From NCBI RefSeq assembly GCF_040954835.1, contig NC_090709.1:46766976-46830975 (forward strand): a stretch of 64,000 nucleotides of DNA, given 5' to 3'. The notes beneath the pieces were generated by a model. It saw only the letters and a list, made by a program, of their open reading frames with translations. It was not told the origin of the DNA and made no database searches. The stretch is from Lepisosteus oculatus. Its lineage: Eukaryota > Chordata > Actinopteri > Semionotiformes > Lepisosteidae. Below, piece after piece: positions 11,765 to 21,770 of this stretch; the first letter of the stretch is position 1, and the number at the start of each line of letters is the position of its first letter. The translations under genes were made by a program, and so were the position numbers.

Positions 11765-11802
11765 TCATTGGCTTTATTTACTAGTTTCTACACCTATAAA
11801 AA
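11765..11802 (+). promoter_or_regulatory. Possible H4-like gene promoter (ATTGG box, TATAAAAA)
   Basis: An inverted CCAAT box (ATTGG, about 11766) and a TATA box (CCTATAAAAA, about 11793-11802) lie 95-130 bp upstream of the H4-like ATG, in the order expected for a replication-type histone gene. A perfect hairpin lies between the TATA box and the ATG. Confidence 0.45.
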
Positions 11803-11806
11803 TCTT

Positions 11807-11857
11807 TCTTTGATGTATAATAGACATCAAAGAAAGATGTCTATTATACATCAAAGA
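11807..11857. repeat. Perfect 22-bp inverted repeat with a 7-nt loop
   Basis: The arms 11807-11828 and 11836-11857 are exact reverse complements (starting TCTTTGATGTATAATAGACA) around AAAGAAA. It falls in the expected 5' untranslated region of the H4-like gene. Such exact arms suggest a recent fold-back duplication. Confidence 0.95.
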
Positions 11858-11896
11858 TGAGCAGTGTGTGTCGTGTTCACAGCTGATAACTAGAAG

Positions 11897-12202
11897 ATGT
11901 CTGGAAGAGGCAAAGGCGGAAAGGGACTCGGGAAAGGAGGTGCTAAGCGTCACCGTAAGGTTCTCCGCGACAACATCCAGGGAATCACCAAGCCCGCAAT
12001 CCGCCGCCTGGCTCGCCGTGGGGGAGTGAAGCGGATCTCCAGGCTGAACTACGAGGAGACCCGCGGGGTGCTGAAGGTGTTCCTGGAGAACGTCACCTAC
12101 ACCGAGCACGCCAAGCACGCCAAGAGGAATACCGTCACTGCCATGGACGTGGTGTACGCGCTGAAGCGCCATGGCCGCACCCTGTACGGCTTCGGAGGCT
12201 AA
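11897..12202 (+). CDS. Histone H4-like protein, divergent
   Basis: This is an intronless 101-residue frame. It opens with the canonical H4 tail ([20 protein letters not shown]) and keeps [32 protein letters not shown] and the C-terminal LYGFGG. Compared with the near-invariant vertebrate H4 (103 residues with Met) it lacks five residues (IRDAV) after FLENV and repeats HAK after TYTEHAK. It also reads ISRLNYEE for ISGLIYEE, RNT for RKT and KRH for KRQ. The changes keep the frame and look like slippage between short direct repeats. H4 pairs with H3 in the nucleosome, and the lost residues lie in the histone-fold helix, so normal function is doubtful. It could be a decaying gene copy or an odd variant. 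No other histone gene is seen nearby. Confidence 0.8.
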
Positions 12203-12252
12203 ACAGGAGCGGAGCTTCACTACTGGACCCCGACGTATAAACCCAAGTGACC

Positions 12253-12270
12253 CAGTGACATTTGTCACTG
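12253..12270 (+). promoter_or_regulatory. Stem-loop 3' of the H4-like gene
   Basis: CAGTGAC, loop ATTT, GTCACTG gives a 7-bp stem with a 4-nt loop, 50 nt after the stop. Size and distance resemble the histone mRNA 3' stem-loop, but the conserved sequence (GGYUCU...AGAGCC) is absent, so binding by SLBP is not supported. Confidence 0.3.
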
Positions 12271-13159
12271 CTGAGGTTGTTTTATGGGTCTATTTTCTAT
12301 ACCGTGCTGATCAATTGGAAATCAAATTGCAAAAAAGACCCGTTCCCACACCTAAGGTCAAATATTAGGAATCAAAACTGCTAGAGTGTATGGAAGCACA
12401 CAGCTTTATCAAGATTTCCAAGTGCAAGATCTTTTTATTCATAAAAGACCCTATTTATGTTGTATGAGAAATATTAATATTAATACAGAATCTTTTTTCA
12501 CCAAATAAATGGGCTTCCTGACTTCAGAAAGCCTTCTAGACAAATACTAAAAGAGCAAAAATTCAATTTGGTAAATGAAATGAAAACACATACCCTACCA
12601 AACCTTGAGTACAGGCCATTCAGGATGATAATACAAAACCATTTATAATTCAACAAATAAAACCTGTCAACTGGTAATCACCACTTATCATAAAAAAATA
12701 AGTAGCAATACACAGTAGGGGACTCTTGGGTGCAAGTTAAATCCATGCAAGAAGGGGGTTTAGTGTTATATTTCCAAATCAGATATGCAAATGAGAGATC
12801 TGCCCCAGCCACTCCCAAAGCTCCCTTGGTCTGGAATGGAGCTGCTCCCCTCTTCTAGTTATTCACACTGGAGTTAGGTTACATATTAGCACATTTCATC
12901 TAACAGTTGCTGCAAAAACAAAAATGTAAACAAATGACCTGGAATGTGACCACACCTATTAGAATGTAGTTCAACAGATAACTTGTAAACCTTGTCATAA
13001 GATTTTTTTTGTTCTACAAAATATACTTTATTCCGCAAAAAAAAACATCTCAAAAGGAACATCTCACACATATTAGCACTCCATGTAATAAAAAACAACG
13101 GCGGAACGGAGATTGATTGTTCGTTATCAATCTTTGCAAGTGGGGGCGGATTTGCGCAA
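12271..13159. other. AT-rich spacer
   Basis: No gene is recognised. An octamer ATGCAAAT occurs at 12785-12792 with no RNA gene behind it. The last 60 bp may hold the true 3' end of LINE-2, whose exact boundary I cannot fix. Confidence 0.35.
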
Positions 13160-13199
13160 TTAAGAGAGTCCCTCCAAACCTACCACTTGCTATTGTCCT

Positions 13200-16100
13200 T
13201 TAATCCCTGTATAGGGCCCAAAGTCCTTTCCAGCGCTCCCTCGCCGTGGGGAGACCCCATTTGGTGACGTGGTGCTTCGTCTTCCTCCTGAGGTCCGCCA
13301 GGATCCTCTCCTCCAGCTCCCTCGCCCCCCACTTTATGTTGTGCCGGATGAGAGTGTTCCTCGCCTTCCACAGTCCTTGTTTTGTGAGGGACAGCAGCAG
13401 CCCCCGCAGGTCCTGTGTCCCCTTGTCCAGTCCGGTGGGTGCCAGCCCCCAGCAGAATGTACTGGTAACTGAGCACTGCATCCGTTCCCAGGAGTTGCAT
13501 AATGTTGTCCATTCTGCCCCACACTGCCTTGGCGAAGAGGCAGCTCCAGAACACGTGCTCCTGAGTCTCCTCGACAAAACACGCGTACCGGGGGCAATGC
13601 GGATTCCTGGAGATCGAGTGTCTGTAGAGGACCTTTCTGGTAGCCAGTCTCTTGTGTACAGCCATCCAGTTGAGGTCCTTCAGTTGGTTTCCAAGTTCTT
13701 TGGGCTGCGTCCTTTCCCAGACTTGTCTTTGTACAAGTCTCTGTGGTTGGTGCAGAGCTCTGGCTGTCTCGTGGCCTCGTACCTCCTGCTCCACTTGACA
13801 GCGCGGATGTAGAACTCCGGTCGCCTTCTGCCTTGGGCCCAGTGTTTGACCACTGGACCAAGTGCCTCATTGGGACGGAGAGCCACAGCCTGACAAAGTA
13901 CTCGTACTTGTGGCCGATGGGCTCCCGCTGCGCCCGACAGAAGTTGCAGAAAAAGATGCAGTCGAGTTTCAGGGGGAAATGTGGGACATCTCGACCCCCT
14001 TTCTCGATCGGCTGACACATCCGGTTTCTCGTGATGTACTCGTACTTGCCGCCCCAGACGAAGCCAAAGATCATCCCTTGCAGCTCTCGTCTGAGTCTGG
14101 CCAGCAGCGGGTACACCGCAGACCCTGCATCGCATTCACCTTGGCGATCCTCTCGGTCCAGTTGATGGTCTCGTTGTCCTAGCTCTTGAAGGAAACCCCC
14201 AGTATTTTGAGAGGCTCCGTGCAGAGCTCGAGACCCTCCGGCTCCGTCGTCCTGTGCTTTCAGGGCCCGGAGAACTTCAGTTTGCTCTTTCGGCGGTTGA
14301 GCTTCGACCCCAAGGCTCTGGAGTATTGCTCCATGACCTGCAGGGCTCTTCTTAGCCCCCTGTCCGACCTCAGGAACAGCATCGTGTCGTCAGCGTGCTG
14401 GGAGATCTTCAGGGCTTCCCCCGCACCTCCCGGTATCTCCAGGCGGTTGATGACAGGGTCCCGTCTCACCGCCTCTGCTAGGGGCTCTGTGAAAAGAACA
14501 TAGAGAAGGGGTGAAAGGGAGCAGCCTTGTCATACTCCGGATTCCTGGGGAATGAAATCCCCCAGGTTTCCTTTCACGTTGACTCTGCTGCCTATGTCAG
14601 AGTACAGTATATTAATCCAGTGGCTGAAACTCTCTCCGAAACCGAAGCGTTCCAGCACCCTAAACAGATAGCTATGGTTCACTCTGTCGAAGGCTTTCTC
14701 CTGGTCCAGTCATGGGCATATTCCGGTCCTCGCCCCAGGCGCTGGTGTCTCTGGTCAGCTGGAGGTTCCAGCTGACGGATCGCCCTTCCACCCACATGTC
14801 TGGTTGCTGTGGATGATGTGGGGAAGGGCGGTTCTCAGTCTGGCGGTCAGAAGCTTGGACGGGATCTTTACGTCCATGCAGAGCATCGTGATCGGCTTCC
14901 AGTTTTTGAGGTCGTCGGCATCTCCTCCCTTAAAGAGCAGGGAGATGACGCCCTTCCTCATGGTGTTTCCGAGTTTCCCCCGCGGAAGATCTCCTGCACC
15001 ACTTCCACCAGATCTGCCACCAGGGTGTCCCAGAAGCATGTGTAGAATTTCTTGGGGAGTCCATCCGGTCCCGGCACCTTGCCATTCTCCATGGACAAGA
15101 GCGCAGCCTTCAGCTCCTCGGCCGTGATTGGACCCTCCAAGTCCTCCCTCACCTCCTCTGGTACTCGTGCCTTCAGCCCCTCCAGAAAAGCATCACCTGC
15201 CTTCACCTCTGTCTGCTTTTCTGAAAAGAGCTCCTTGTAGAAAGTGGTGGTCGCTTCTACCTTGTCACTCTCGTCCAGCACTTCCTCTCCATCTCCCCGT
15301 CTCAGGCTGTAGATCACCCTCTTTTTCTGGGCTTCTCGGACCTGATTGAAGAAATAAGAGGAACAGGTTTCATTATTTTCATAATGCTCCCTTTGTGCCT
15401 TGACCAGGAAAGCCTTGGCTTTCTTGGTGTGCAGCTTGCGGATCCTTTCCTTCAGGTCCCATGCCCAGGCTGAATTGAAGGCTCCTCCCCTGTTAGCCAA
15501 GCTGTACTCCTCCTCTAGTTGTTTCGGGAGTTGCGCAGCTTCCTTCCTCTCCCTGGCCACCTTCCGTCTGCAGTACGTCTGCGCCAGCGTTCGGGTCCTG
15601 TCCTTCATGAACTCCCACCATTCCACCACGGAGCTGTAGCCATCCTTCATGTCGACCCAGCTTGCGTAGTCTTTACTGAACAGTGCCCTGAAGTCGTCTT
15701 CCTCCAATATCTCCCGGTTCAGCTTCCAATACCGACGACCGAATGCCGGCAGGTTGGTGTTAGCCACCACTGTCACGCACTCATGGTCGGAATACCACTC
15801 CGGGGACACCGTCGCCGACTCCAGGGAGCAGGTCGTGTGCAGAAAGATGTAGTCCAAGGCGGCTGCACACTCCCCGGGAGTTTTTCCCGTCGTTAGGGCG
15901 GCACCGTCTGAAACCGTCTACCAGGGAGAACTGCTTGAGTAGCGACTCCAGCTCTGCTGAGCTAGCGTCGCTCCCCTTCTCCCGGTCGACTTTGAAGTCC
16001 CCGCCAAGCACCACCTGTCTGTTGGTGGTGCAGCAGCTGGCCAGGTCAGCAAACACTTCCTTCCGGAGAGAGGGTTCCATCGGAGCATAGACGTTAATTG

Positions 16101-16425
16101 CTCTCAATTTCTGCCCCCTCCAGTCGATGTCTGCGACCAGGATCCGGCCCTGCACCACCGAGAAGGAGGAAACCAGCGTCATCTCTGGGTTTCCGAGGAG
16201 GATTCCCACTCCGGAAGAATGGACCCCTCCTACGCTCCAGCAAGATTCTCCCTTCGTCCATTCCCTGCTGAATGTCAGCTTGTCGCTTTCATCCTTCAGG
16301 TGGACCTCCTGTAAGAAACAAACTGAGAAAGACTTTGAGGCCAGATCATGAAAGACTCCCCGTCTTTTCACCGGGTCTCTTAGCCCTCTCACGTTAGTTG
16401 TTAGAAAGATAAGTTTCACAGTCAT
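13200..16425 (-). pseudogene. LINE-2 ORF2 (endonuclease and reverse transcriptase), broken
   Basis: It starts MTVKLIFLTTNVRGLRDPVK with endonuclease motifs CFLQEVH, NVYAPME and GGDFK, then DYIFLH and YSDHECV in the next frame. The RT region has GKVPGPDGLPKKFY, ISLLFKGGDADDLKNWKPI and, at about 14380-14440, ADDTMLFL, the catalytic motif C with an altered first residue. A CARYACFVEETQEHVF-like Cys/His stretch lies in the C-terminal part (about 13600). Fragments sit in at least four frame blocks, so no full protein can be made. The last frame ends ALYRD then TAA at 13200. Confidence 0.82.
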
Positions 16426-16509
16426 GATTAAACAAGTGAAAGTTGAACCTCCTCTCTTTGTGCTTACAGTGGGGAAAACTTGGGATTCTACATCTGGGCA
16501 CTGTTTAGC

Positions 16510-17968
16510 CTAGATGTAACTCCTCTTGTTTGGGTCCTGGGGGGAATATGCTGGGCTCCCTCCAGGTCTCGCTGGGGACTGAAAGGTAAACATGCTGGAC
16601 AGGTCCAGCCCTACCATCAGTCCCGGCTCCAGGGCGGCTTCAAAGTAATCCTCGTCTTCCTTGAGGATACTCTCCACCACCATTTCGGGAAGGCTTTTTT
16701 CTTCCCTTTCTCCAGGAGTTTCGGGGACCTCCAGTTGCTCCTGGGCCTTGGGGGAGGGGGGCTCCACTTCCTGGGCTGCCTCTTCCTGTTGTCCCTGGGC
16801 CTCGGGGGAGGGGGTAACCTCTTCCTGGGCTGCCTTTTCCTGTTGTCCCTGGGCCTCGGGGGAGGGGGTAACCTCTTCCTGGGCTGCCTCCTCCTGTTGT
16901 CCGTGGGCCCTGGGGGGGGAGGGTTTCCATTTCCTGGGCTGCCTCCTCCGGTTGTTCCTGGGCCTCGGGGGAAGAAAGTTCCGTTTCCTCTAGGAGGAGG
17001 AAACAGTTCTCCCTTACCACTCTTTTCTTTTGTCCTTCTGAAGGTGGATCCTCTTTCCCTTCTTGCTGGGAGTTATCCAGGGCCCTTCCTCCGGTCAGCC
17101 ATTTTGTCCGTTGTCCTGGCGGCCATCTTGAGGCACTGGTGCGGCTGGGGGTGTGGCCTTGGCAGTTTCGGTTCTCTGCGGGGGAGGTGCAGGTTCTTTG
17201 TTCTCACCTCTCTCCCTTTGTCTTGAGACCGGTTTCTGCCGGTCGGCTTCCACCACCTGCGCAAAGGAAGGTTTGCTTACCTTGCATTAGTGAAGGAGGT
17301 GTCCCTCGGCGCCGCATCCATCGCACTTTTTGGCTGCCCGGCAGGTTTTTGCCAGGTGCCCCTCTTTGTTACAGTTGTGACATCTGACGATGTCACACGT
17401 GTTCTCTTTGTGGCTGGACTGTCTGCACTTCTTGCAGACATCCGGCATCCTGGGGTAGTAAAGCTACCCCCTGTCGGCTCCGATGTTGAAGTGGGCCGGG
17501 GGGTGCTGGAAACCGTCTACGCCCTCTAGGTCCTCTTTCAGGAGGACTCGGTACAGGTGTTTGCTGTACCAGACGCCACAACTGTCCCTGATCTCCGTCG
17601 GTTTGTCCACCACAGTTACATACCTCCCTAGGTACGCTGTTACCAGTTCCATTGGTACGTAGGGGTTGTATGTGAGGACTGTGATGGTCCTCTGGTTTGT
17701 CTTCCTCATAGGCTCCGGCCTGAAATCAGAGAAGCCGGGGTGCTTACCTTTTTCATTTGATCATTTTCGTTGCCTTTTCATATGAGGCGTCCGTGGCCAT
17801 GTAGGCCTCCATGTATCTCTCTGCCTTGTTGTCTTGCAGGCAGTAGAGATCTCCGGCCACCAACTGCAGGATCCCTCTTAGGAAGGTAATGAAAAAGGAT
17901 TTCGCAGTTAGCATCGTCTCTGTTTTCTTGGTCCAGTGGAACCGGATCAGTGTCTTCTTGTCTGCCAT
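16510..17968 (-). pseudogene. LINE-2 ORF1 (nucleic-acid-binding protein), broken
   Basis: The start MADKKTLIRFHWTKKTETML at 17968 is followed by frames at 17464-17709 and around 17280-17450. The last of these has three CCHC knuckles: [28 protein letters not shown] and [13 protein letters not shown]1 proteins of this type bind the element RNA. The C-terminal part is acidic and Pro/Gln-rich and contains 54-bp (18-residue) tandem repeats. Frame changes between the parts show decay. Confidence 0.8.
16737..16990 (-). repeat. 54-bp tandem repeats inside LINE-2 ORF1
   Basis: About four to five imperfect copies of a 54-bp unit (containing CTGGGCCTCGGGGGAGG) run head to tail. On the minus strand the unit encodes an 18-residue repeat like AAQEEVTPSPEAQGQQE, which keeps the ORF1 frame. 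The unit length divides by three, so copy-number change does not break the frame. Confidence 0.85.
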
Positions 17969-18279
17969 CTGGAAAGGAGAAAAAAGAAAAAAGGAGAGAA
18001 AGAGAGAGAGCAAGGTCCTGTGGAGAGGAGGGTTTAGCTGCTAAAGGAGCAGTGAGGGAGCCCTGGCCTTTGTCCTTGTGGGCAAAGCCCAGCTAGGTGC
18101 AGGCGCAGGAGGAGAGAGAGAGAGGGAGAACATTGCTGCCGGATCCCTCCCAGCTCAGCTGCTGCTTGGCCTTAACCCCCTAGGCTCAACCTAGGGCGAT
18201 ACCAGCTCAAGCGCTCTTCAGGATCTTCGATCGCCTTCTAGAACTTTGGAAAGACAAGAACTGCGGGCATGCCACTTGA

Positions 18280-18303
18280 ACTTGATCTTAGCCAAAAGGC
18301 CGA
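18280..18303 (-). pseudogene. U2 snRNA 5' fragment (24 nt)
   Basis: On the minus strand this reads TCGGCCTTTTGGCTAAGATC then AAGT, identical to vertebrate U2 nucleotides about 10-33, which include the branch-site pairing region's upstream flank. It ends abruptly on both sides: LINE-2 starts at its 3' side and LINE-U1 copy A at its 5' side. It is too short to be a gene and marks a junction. Confidence 0.85.
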
Positions 18304-18519
18304 TAAAATTGGATTCCAGCTCACTGGCCCTGCAAAACTTAGTTCAAGACTTTAAACTCTCAGACACATATAGATGTATATATCCCACAACAGCAGGATA
18401 TACATGGTCAGGGAGGAATAGCAGCTCCAGAATTGACTATTGCTTTGTCTCAGAGAGAGAGTGAAAGTTGTTGGGGTCACTCTTCAGCCTGTCTTCTTCT
18501 CAGATCATCAGGCTTTAGG
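18302..18519 (+). pseudogene. LINE-U1 copy A endonuclease fragment
   Basis: The frame reads IKLDSSSLALQNLVQDFKLS, then TYRCIYPT, YTWSGRNSSSRIDYCFVSE, the last part of an AP endonuclease (S-R-I-D-Y motif). A frame change follows before FSDHQAL, the catalytic SDH motif. The same protein segment is seen in copy C at about 38720-38945. It stops at the nested insertion. Confidence 0.85.
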
Positions 18520-20276
18520 TACGCTGGGCAAACGTTCCGAGGTCAAATTCTTCCAGCACGGGGTACCTTTAAAGCGGAGACGACGGCACCGAAATTTTTT
18601 GGCGCGCCTTCTCTTTAAAGCCCTGGCCAAATATGAAGACAGTACGTACAGTTATAATTCAAACGGAATTAAAAACTACACATCCCAGTAACCATGGTGG
18701 TGCTTGTGATCATTGCGTTTAACCAACGAAACAGGGCGAAAAATCAGTCACATGACTTTGGGGCAGAGTTTCGAAAGCTTAACCTATCAGCAACAAAGCG
18801 AAATTTACACGATAGGCTACCTCAAACTGTCAGTTACACGACTGCGTATGTCGCTTTAGCCACTCCTATTTGGCATTTTAGTTATGGAGGCGAGAAGACG
18901 CCCCCCCCCCCCCTCTCTGGGTGCCTGATTTGCCGCCATCTTTAACCGCTTCGTGTCCAAATCGCAGTAGCTACGCATACGAAATAACGTTCATCCCAGC
19001 TACAAAACATATATATTTTTGTGGTAAGAGGGAGCAAAACATCAGTATTTACTGCTTTTAATTAGTGTACGATTTATAGTTGAAATCTGAGCCTAAATAT
19101 AAAGTTAAAATCTCGACAAAGCAATGTAGGAAATACAGAGAAAATAAATCCTTTCTGACATCTAAAATCAGTTTCGATCAAGGTCTCTAAAACAAACAAG
19201 AAAAGAGGATTTTCGGAGGGCAATTACGCTGTATTTATAGAGAATAAGTGATTTATGAGCAATCTAATTTCTTGTTCGTTTAAAACAGTGAAATGTCAGC
19301 TGCAAAAGATCGCACCAGAAACAGCACTCTCTCTGCCTGTCATAGACGTTCAGGAAAGGCTGAATGAAGTCATGGTGATCAATAATAACAGTTGTAGGAC
19401 AAGAAACAAAAGATAGTGAAAACTTAAGATTTTTAAGGCTAAAACTCAAATTCATTCTACAAATTAAGGCAAATGAAAATTCAGGACGTGAAAGTGCTAG
19501 AGGTGTAAAAAAATACAAAAATGCACATGAGCAAAACGTTTTAGAAATGGAGCAAACAGAATAAAAGCCATGCCTATAGTGCAGAAGAGGGATGCAGGAA
19601 CACTTGCTTAGATATACAGAAAAATCACAAAAAGGTGTATGTTACAAAAGAACATGTAAACATGTACATCAATTTCCCTTCGCGATCAATAGTCTTATCT
19701 ATAAACATGAAACAGAGTGAGGAATCAGAAATTAGCATGCATAAAAAACAGCAATTCTGTCAGTGAGCCCTAAATGAATTAATAGCAACTATGGTTTCAT
19801 GGAGGGCTTCTCAGATAGTTGGGCATTTAGGTAAACTGCCAGGTGAAAGGACTTGTAAACATATTTTGTTAAAGCAAGTCAGTTTTTTCCGCAACACATA
19901 AAAGACATTTTTCCAAGAAAGTTTAGCCTTTGTCACTAATGAAACCACTAAATAAAGACATAAATATAGAAATCTTAAGATTTGTTTTATTTAATGTTGG
20001 TAGCAGGATGAACTGTCAGGTTGAGCTAAGTGTATATTTTGTCGCAGAGTTGCTATAAGATGTTAACAGTGAAAAGGGTATTTAGAAATGAGTTATTTCA
20101 AGATGAAAATTTTCAGAATAATTGCAAATCTAGCAGGATAGAGAAAGCACAGAAAACTGGCAGTTAGATTGATCAGATTAGTATGAAAAGTCATTTAGCA
20201 AAGGGAATGAGAAGAGTGACAAACTAGTATACTTTAGATCTTTTTTTCTGAACCAGGGAAAATCTGATCATGTTTC

Positions 20277-20345
20277 CCTATAACAATAATAAAAAAACTT
20301 TATTTTATATATTACCATTAAAGGTGGCATCTCAAAGCAATACAG
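20277..20345 (-). repeat. SINE/LINE 3' tail, inverted
   Basis: It is the reverse complement of the tail at 3383-3440 (TTTGAGATGCCACCTTTAAT and an A/T-rich end with AATAATAA runs). A short frame that spans it is not a gene. Confidence 0.55.
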
Positions 20346-21449
20346 TAGATGTAAAAACAGATAAAAGGACCTCAGATTACAAAGTAAATACATATAAGAA
20401 AGACAAGCAGTTAGAGGTGCTACCAAAATTAGAAAATGAAGCAGATACAGACACTAAGTCTTCTGAAAAGAAAGGTTCTGAGGTTAGATTTAAATGCACT
20501 CAGGGTACGTGACTGATATCACTGGGAATACAAATTGAGAGCTCTGGGGTGCAGCTAGAGAAGACCCTGTCACCCACAGAATGTAGATGTTCTTGAGGAC
20601 AGCTAGAAGACCAGAGTCAAAAGGACAAAGGTGGGGGAGTAGACAGATAATAAGCCATATACTGTAGGTACAGAATGAGGATGAGGAATTTGAAGTTGAC
20701 TCGAAACCTGATAGGTAACCAGTGCAAGGACTTGAAAACAGGTGTAATGCATCCCTGATAGGATTCTTGCTGTCATATTCTGAACATATTGAAGATTGCT
20801 CAGTGTGGATTTAATTTCCCCAGTGAACAGGATGTGCATTTATTAATTCTAGGAAAAAAAGCCTTTCTTAATTTCTCTAGTTCTTAGTTTCTCTAGTTCC
20901 CTTTAAAATAAACTATTATCCCACAATGCAGAGTATTAAATGGCCAGTATTTACACATGATATTTGTGATTTAAAGAAATTAACACAAGCAGCTTTTGGG
21001 GATTTAAGTGTTGGCTGAGTTATTGCAGAATAAAAGACTAGAGATGTTGGTAAGAAGAAGATAATTTTGGGAAAGCTAAGGAATACACTGATAACAAGAA
21101 CACTTCCTAATGGGGTTAGGCATACTTTTGATGAAGAGGATGAAGTTAACAGACTGTATGTTTACATAGATACTGAAATGAGGATTGTATTTTAGATTTT
21201 GTGCAGTTACTAGTATTGAACTGTGTGTTGGATGCACATGAATTGAAGGAATTGGCAAACATAGCTGATGCGGATCCACAGAGCCAGCATATTAAGATGT
21301 TTTTAATTAGAGGTAATTTGTTTAAATAACTAGGTATGGATACTGATGTGCAAGAGAGGTGAAAGGCCAGCACTATAAAATATTTTATTCTCAGTGAGAT
21401 GCTGCCATTTCATAGTGGGTTTCTAACACTGTGTATAGTTCCATCTATT

Positions 21450-21770
21450 TCTAATCTCTTTATCCAGTACAGAGGATTTGGAGCCTATCCCAGTAAGCAA
21501 CGGACACAAGGCAGAATACACCCTGGACATAGCGCCAGTCCATCACAGGACAGACAGACACAAACACACACACACCAGGGCCAGTTTTCCCATAAACCAA
21601 TTAACTTACCAGTATGTTTTGGAGTGCGAGAGGGAGTCATATCACACATATGGAGAAAAACCATGTAACCCAGAGAGAACATGCAAACACCACACACACA
21701 GGATGGGAGGAATTGAATCTAGGACCCCAGTGCTCCAAGATAGCAATGCTAACCACTTTGCCACCATTAT
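21450..21770 (+). repeat. Dispersed repeat common in fish genomes
   Basis: GGAGCCTATCCCAG, ACACCCTGGACA, CCAGTCCATCACAGGACA, AGAACATGCAAACACCACAC and GCTAACCACTTTGCCACC occur in the order of a very common fish interspersed repeat. I know the pattern but am not certain of the family name. A CA-rich run sits at about 21552-21575. Frames on either strand here are not genes. Confidence 0.65.

Larger units (their letters stand above)
13160..18279 (-). mobile_element. LINE-2: Tx1-type non-LTR retrotransposon, full length but decayed
   Basis: Reading down the minus strand from 18279 there is a 5' leader of about 310 bp, ORF1 from the ATG at 17968 with three CCHC knuckles, then an AP-type endonuclease, a reverse transcriptase and a short C-terminal region ending near 13200. 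The order ORF1 (CCHC) - EN - RT is that of the Tx1/L1 group. Both frames carry several frameshifts, so it is inactive. Its 5' end abuts 24 nt of U2 snRNA in the same orientation, which may mark a U2 target as in the Keno family. The 3' boundary is uncertain by tens of bases. Confidence 0.85.

Noticed and set aside
12785-12792. Octamer ATGCAAAT as an snRNA promoter
   Set aside because: No U-RNA start lies 200-250 bp downstream on the matching strand. An 8-mer can occur by chance.
13180-13202. AGGACAATA after the LINE-2 stop as the resumed U2 gene
   Set aside because: Only nine bases match U2 and the following sequence diverges. Too weak to claim a U2 3' flank.
13246-13812. Plus-strand frame of 188 codons
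   Set aside because: It lies antisense to the LINE-2 ORF2 C-terminal region, with no family features.
16480-17226. Plus-strand frame of 248 codons
   Set aside because: It is antisense to LINE-2 ORF1. The Leu/Gly repeats are the shadow of the 54-bp tandem repeat.
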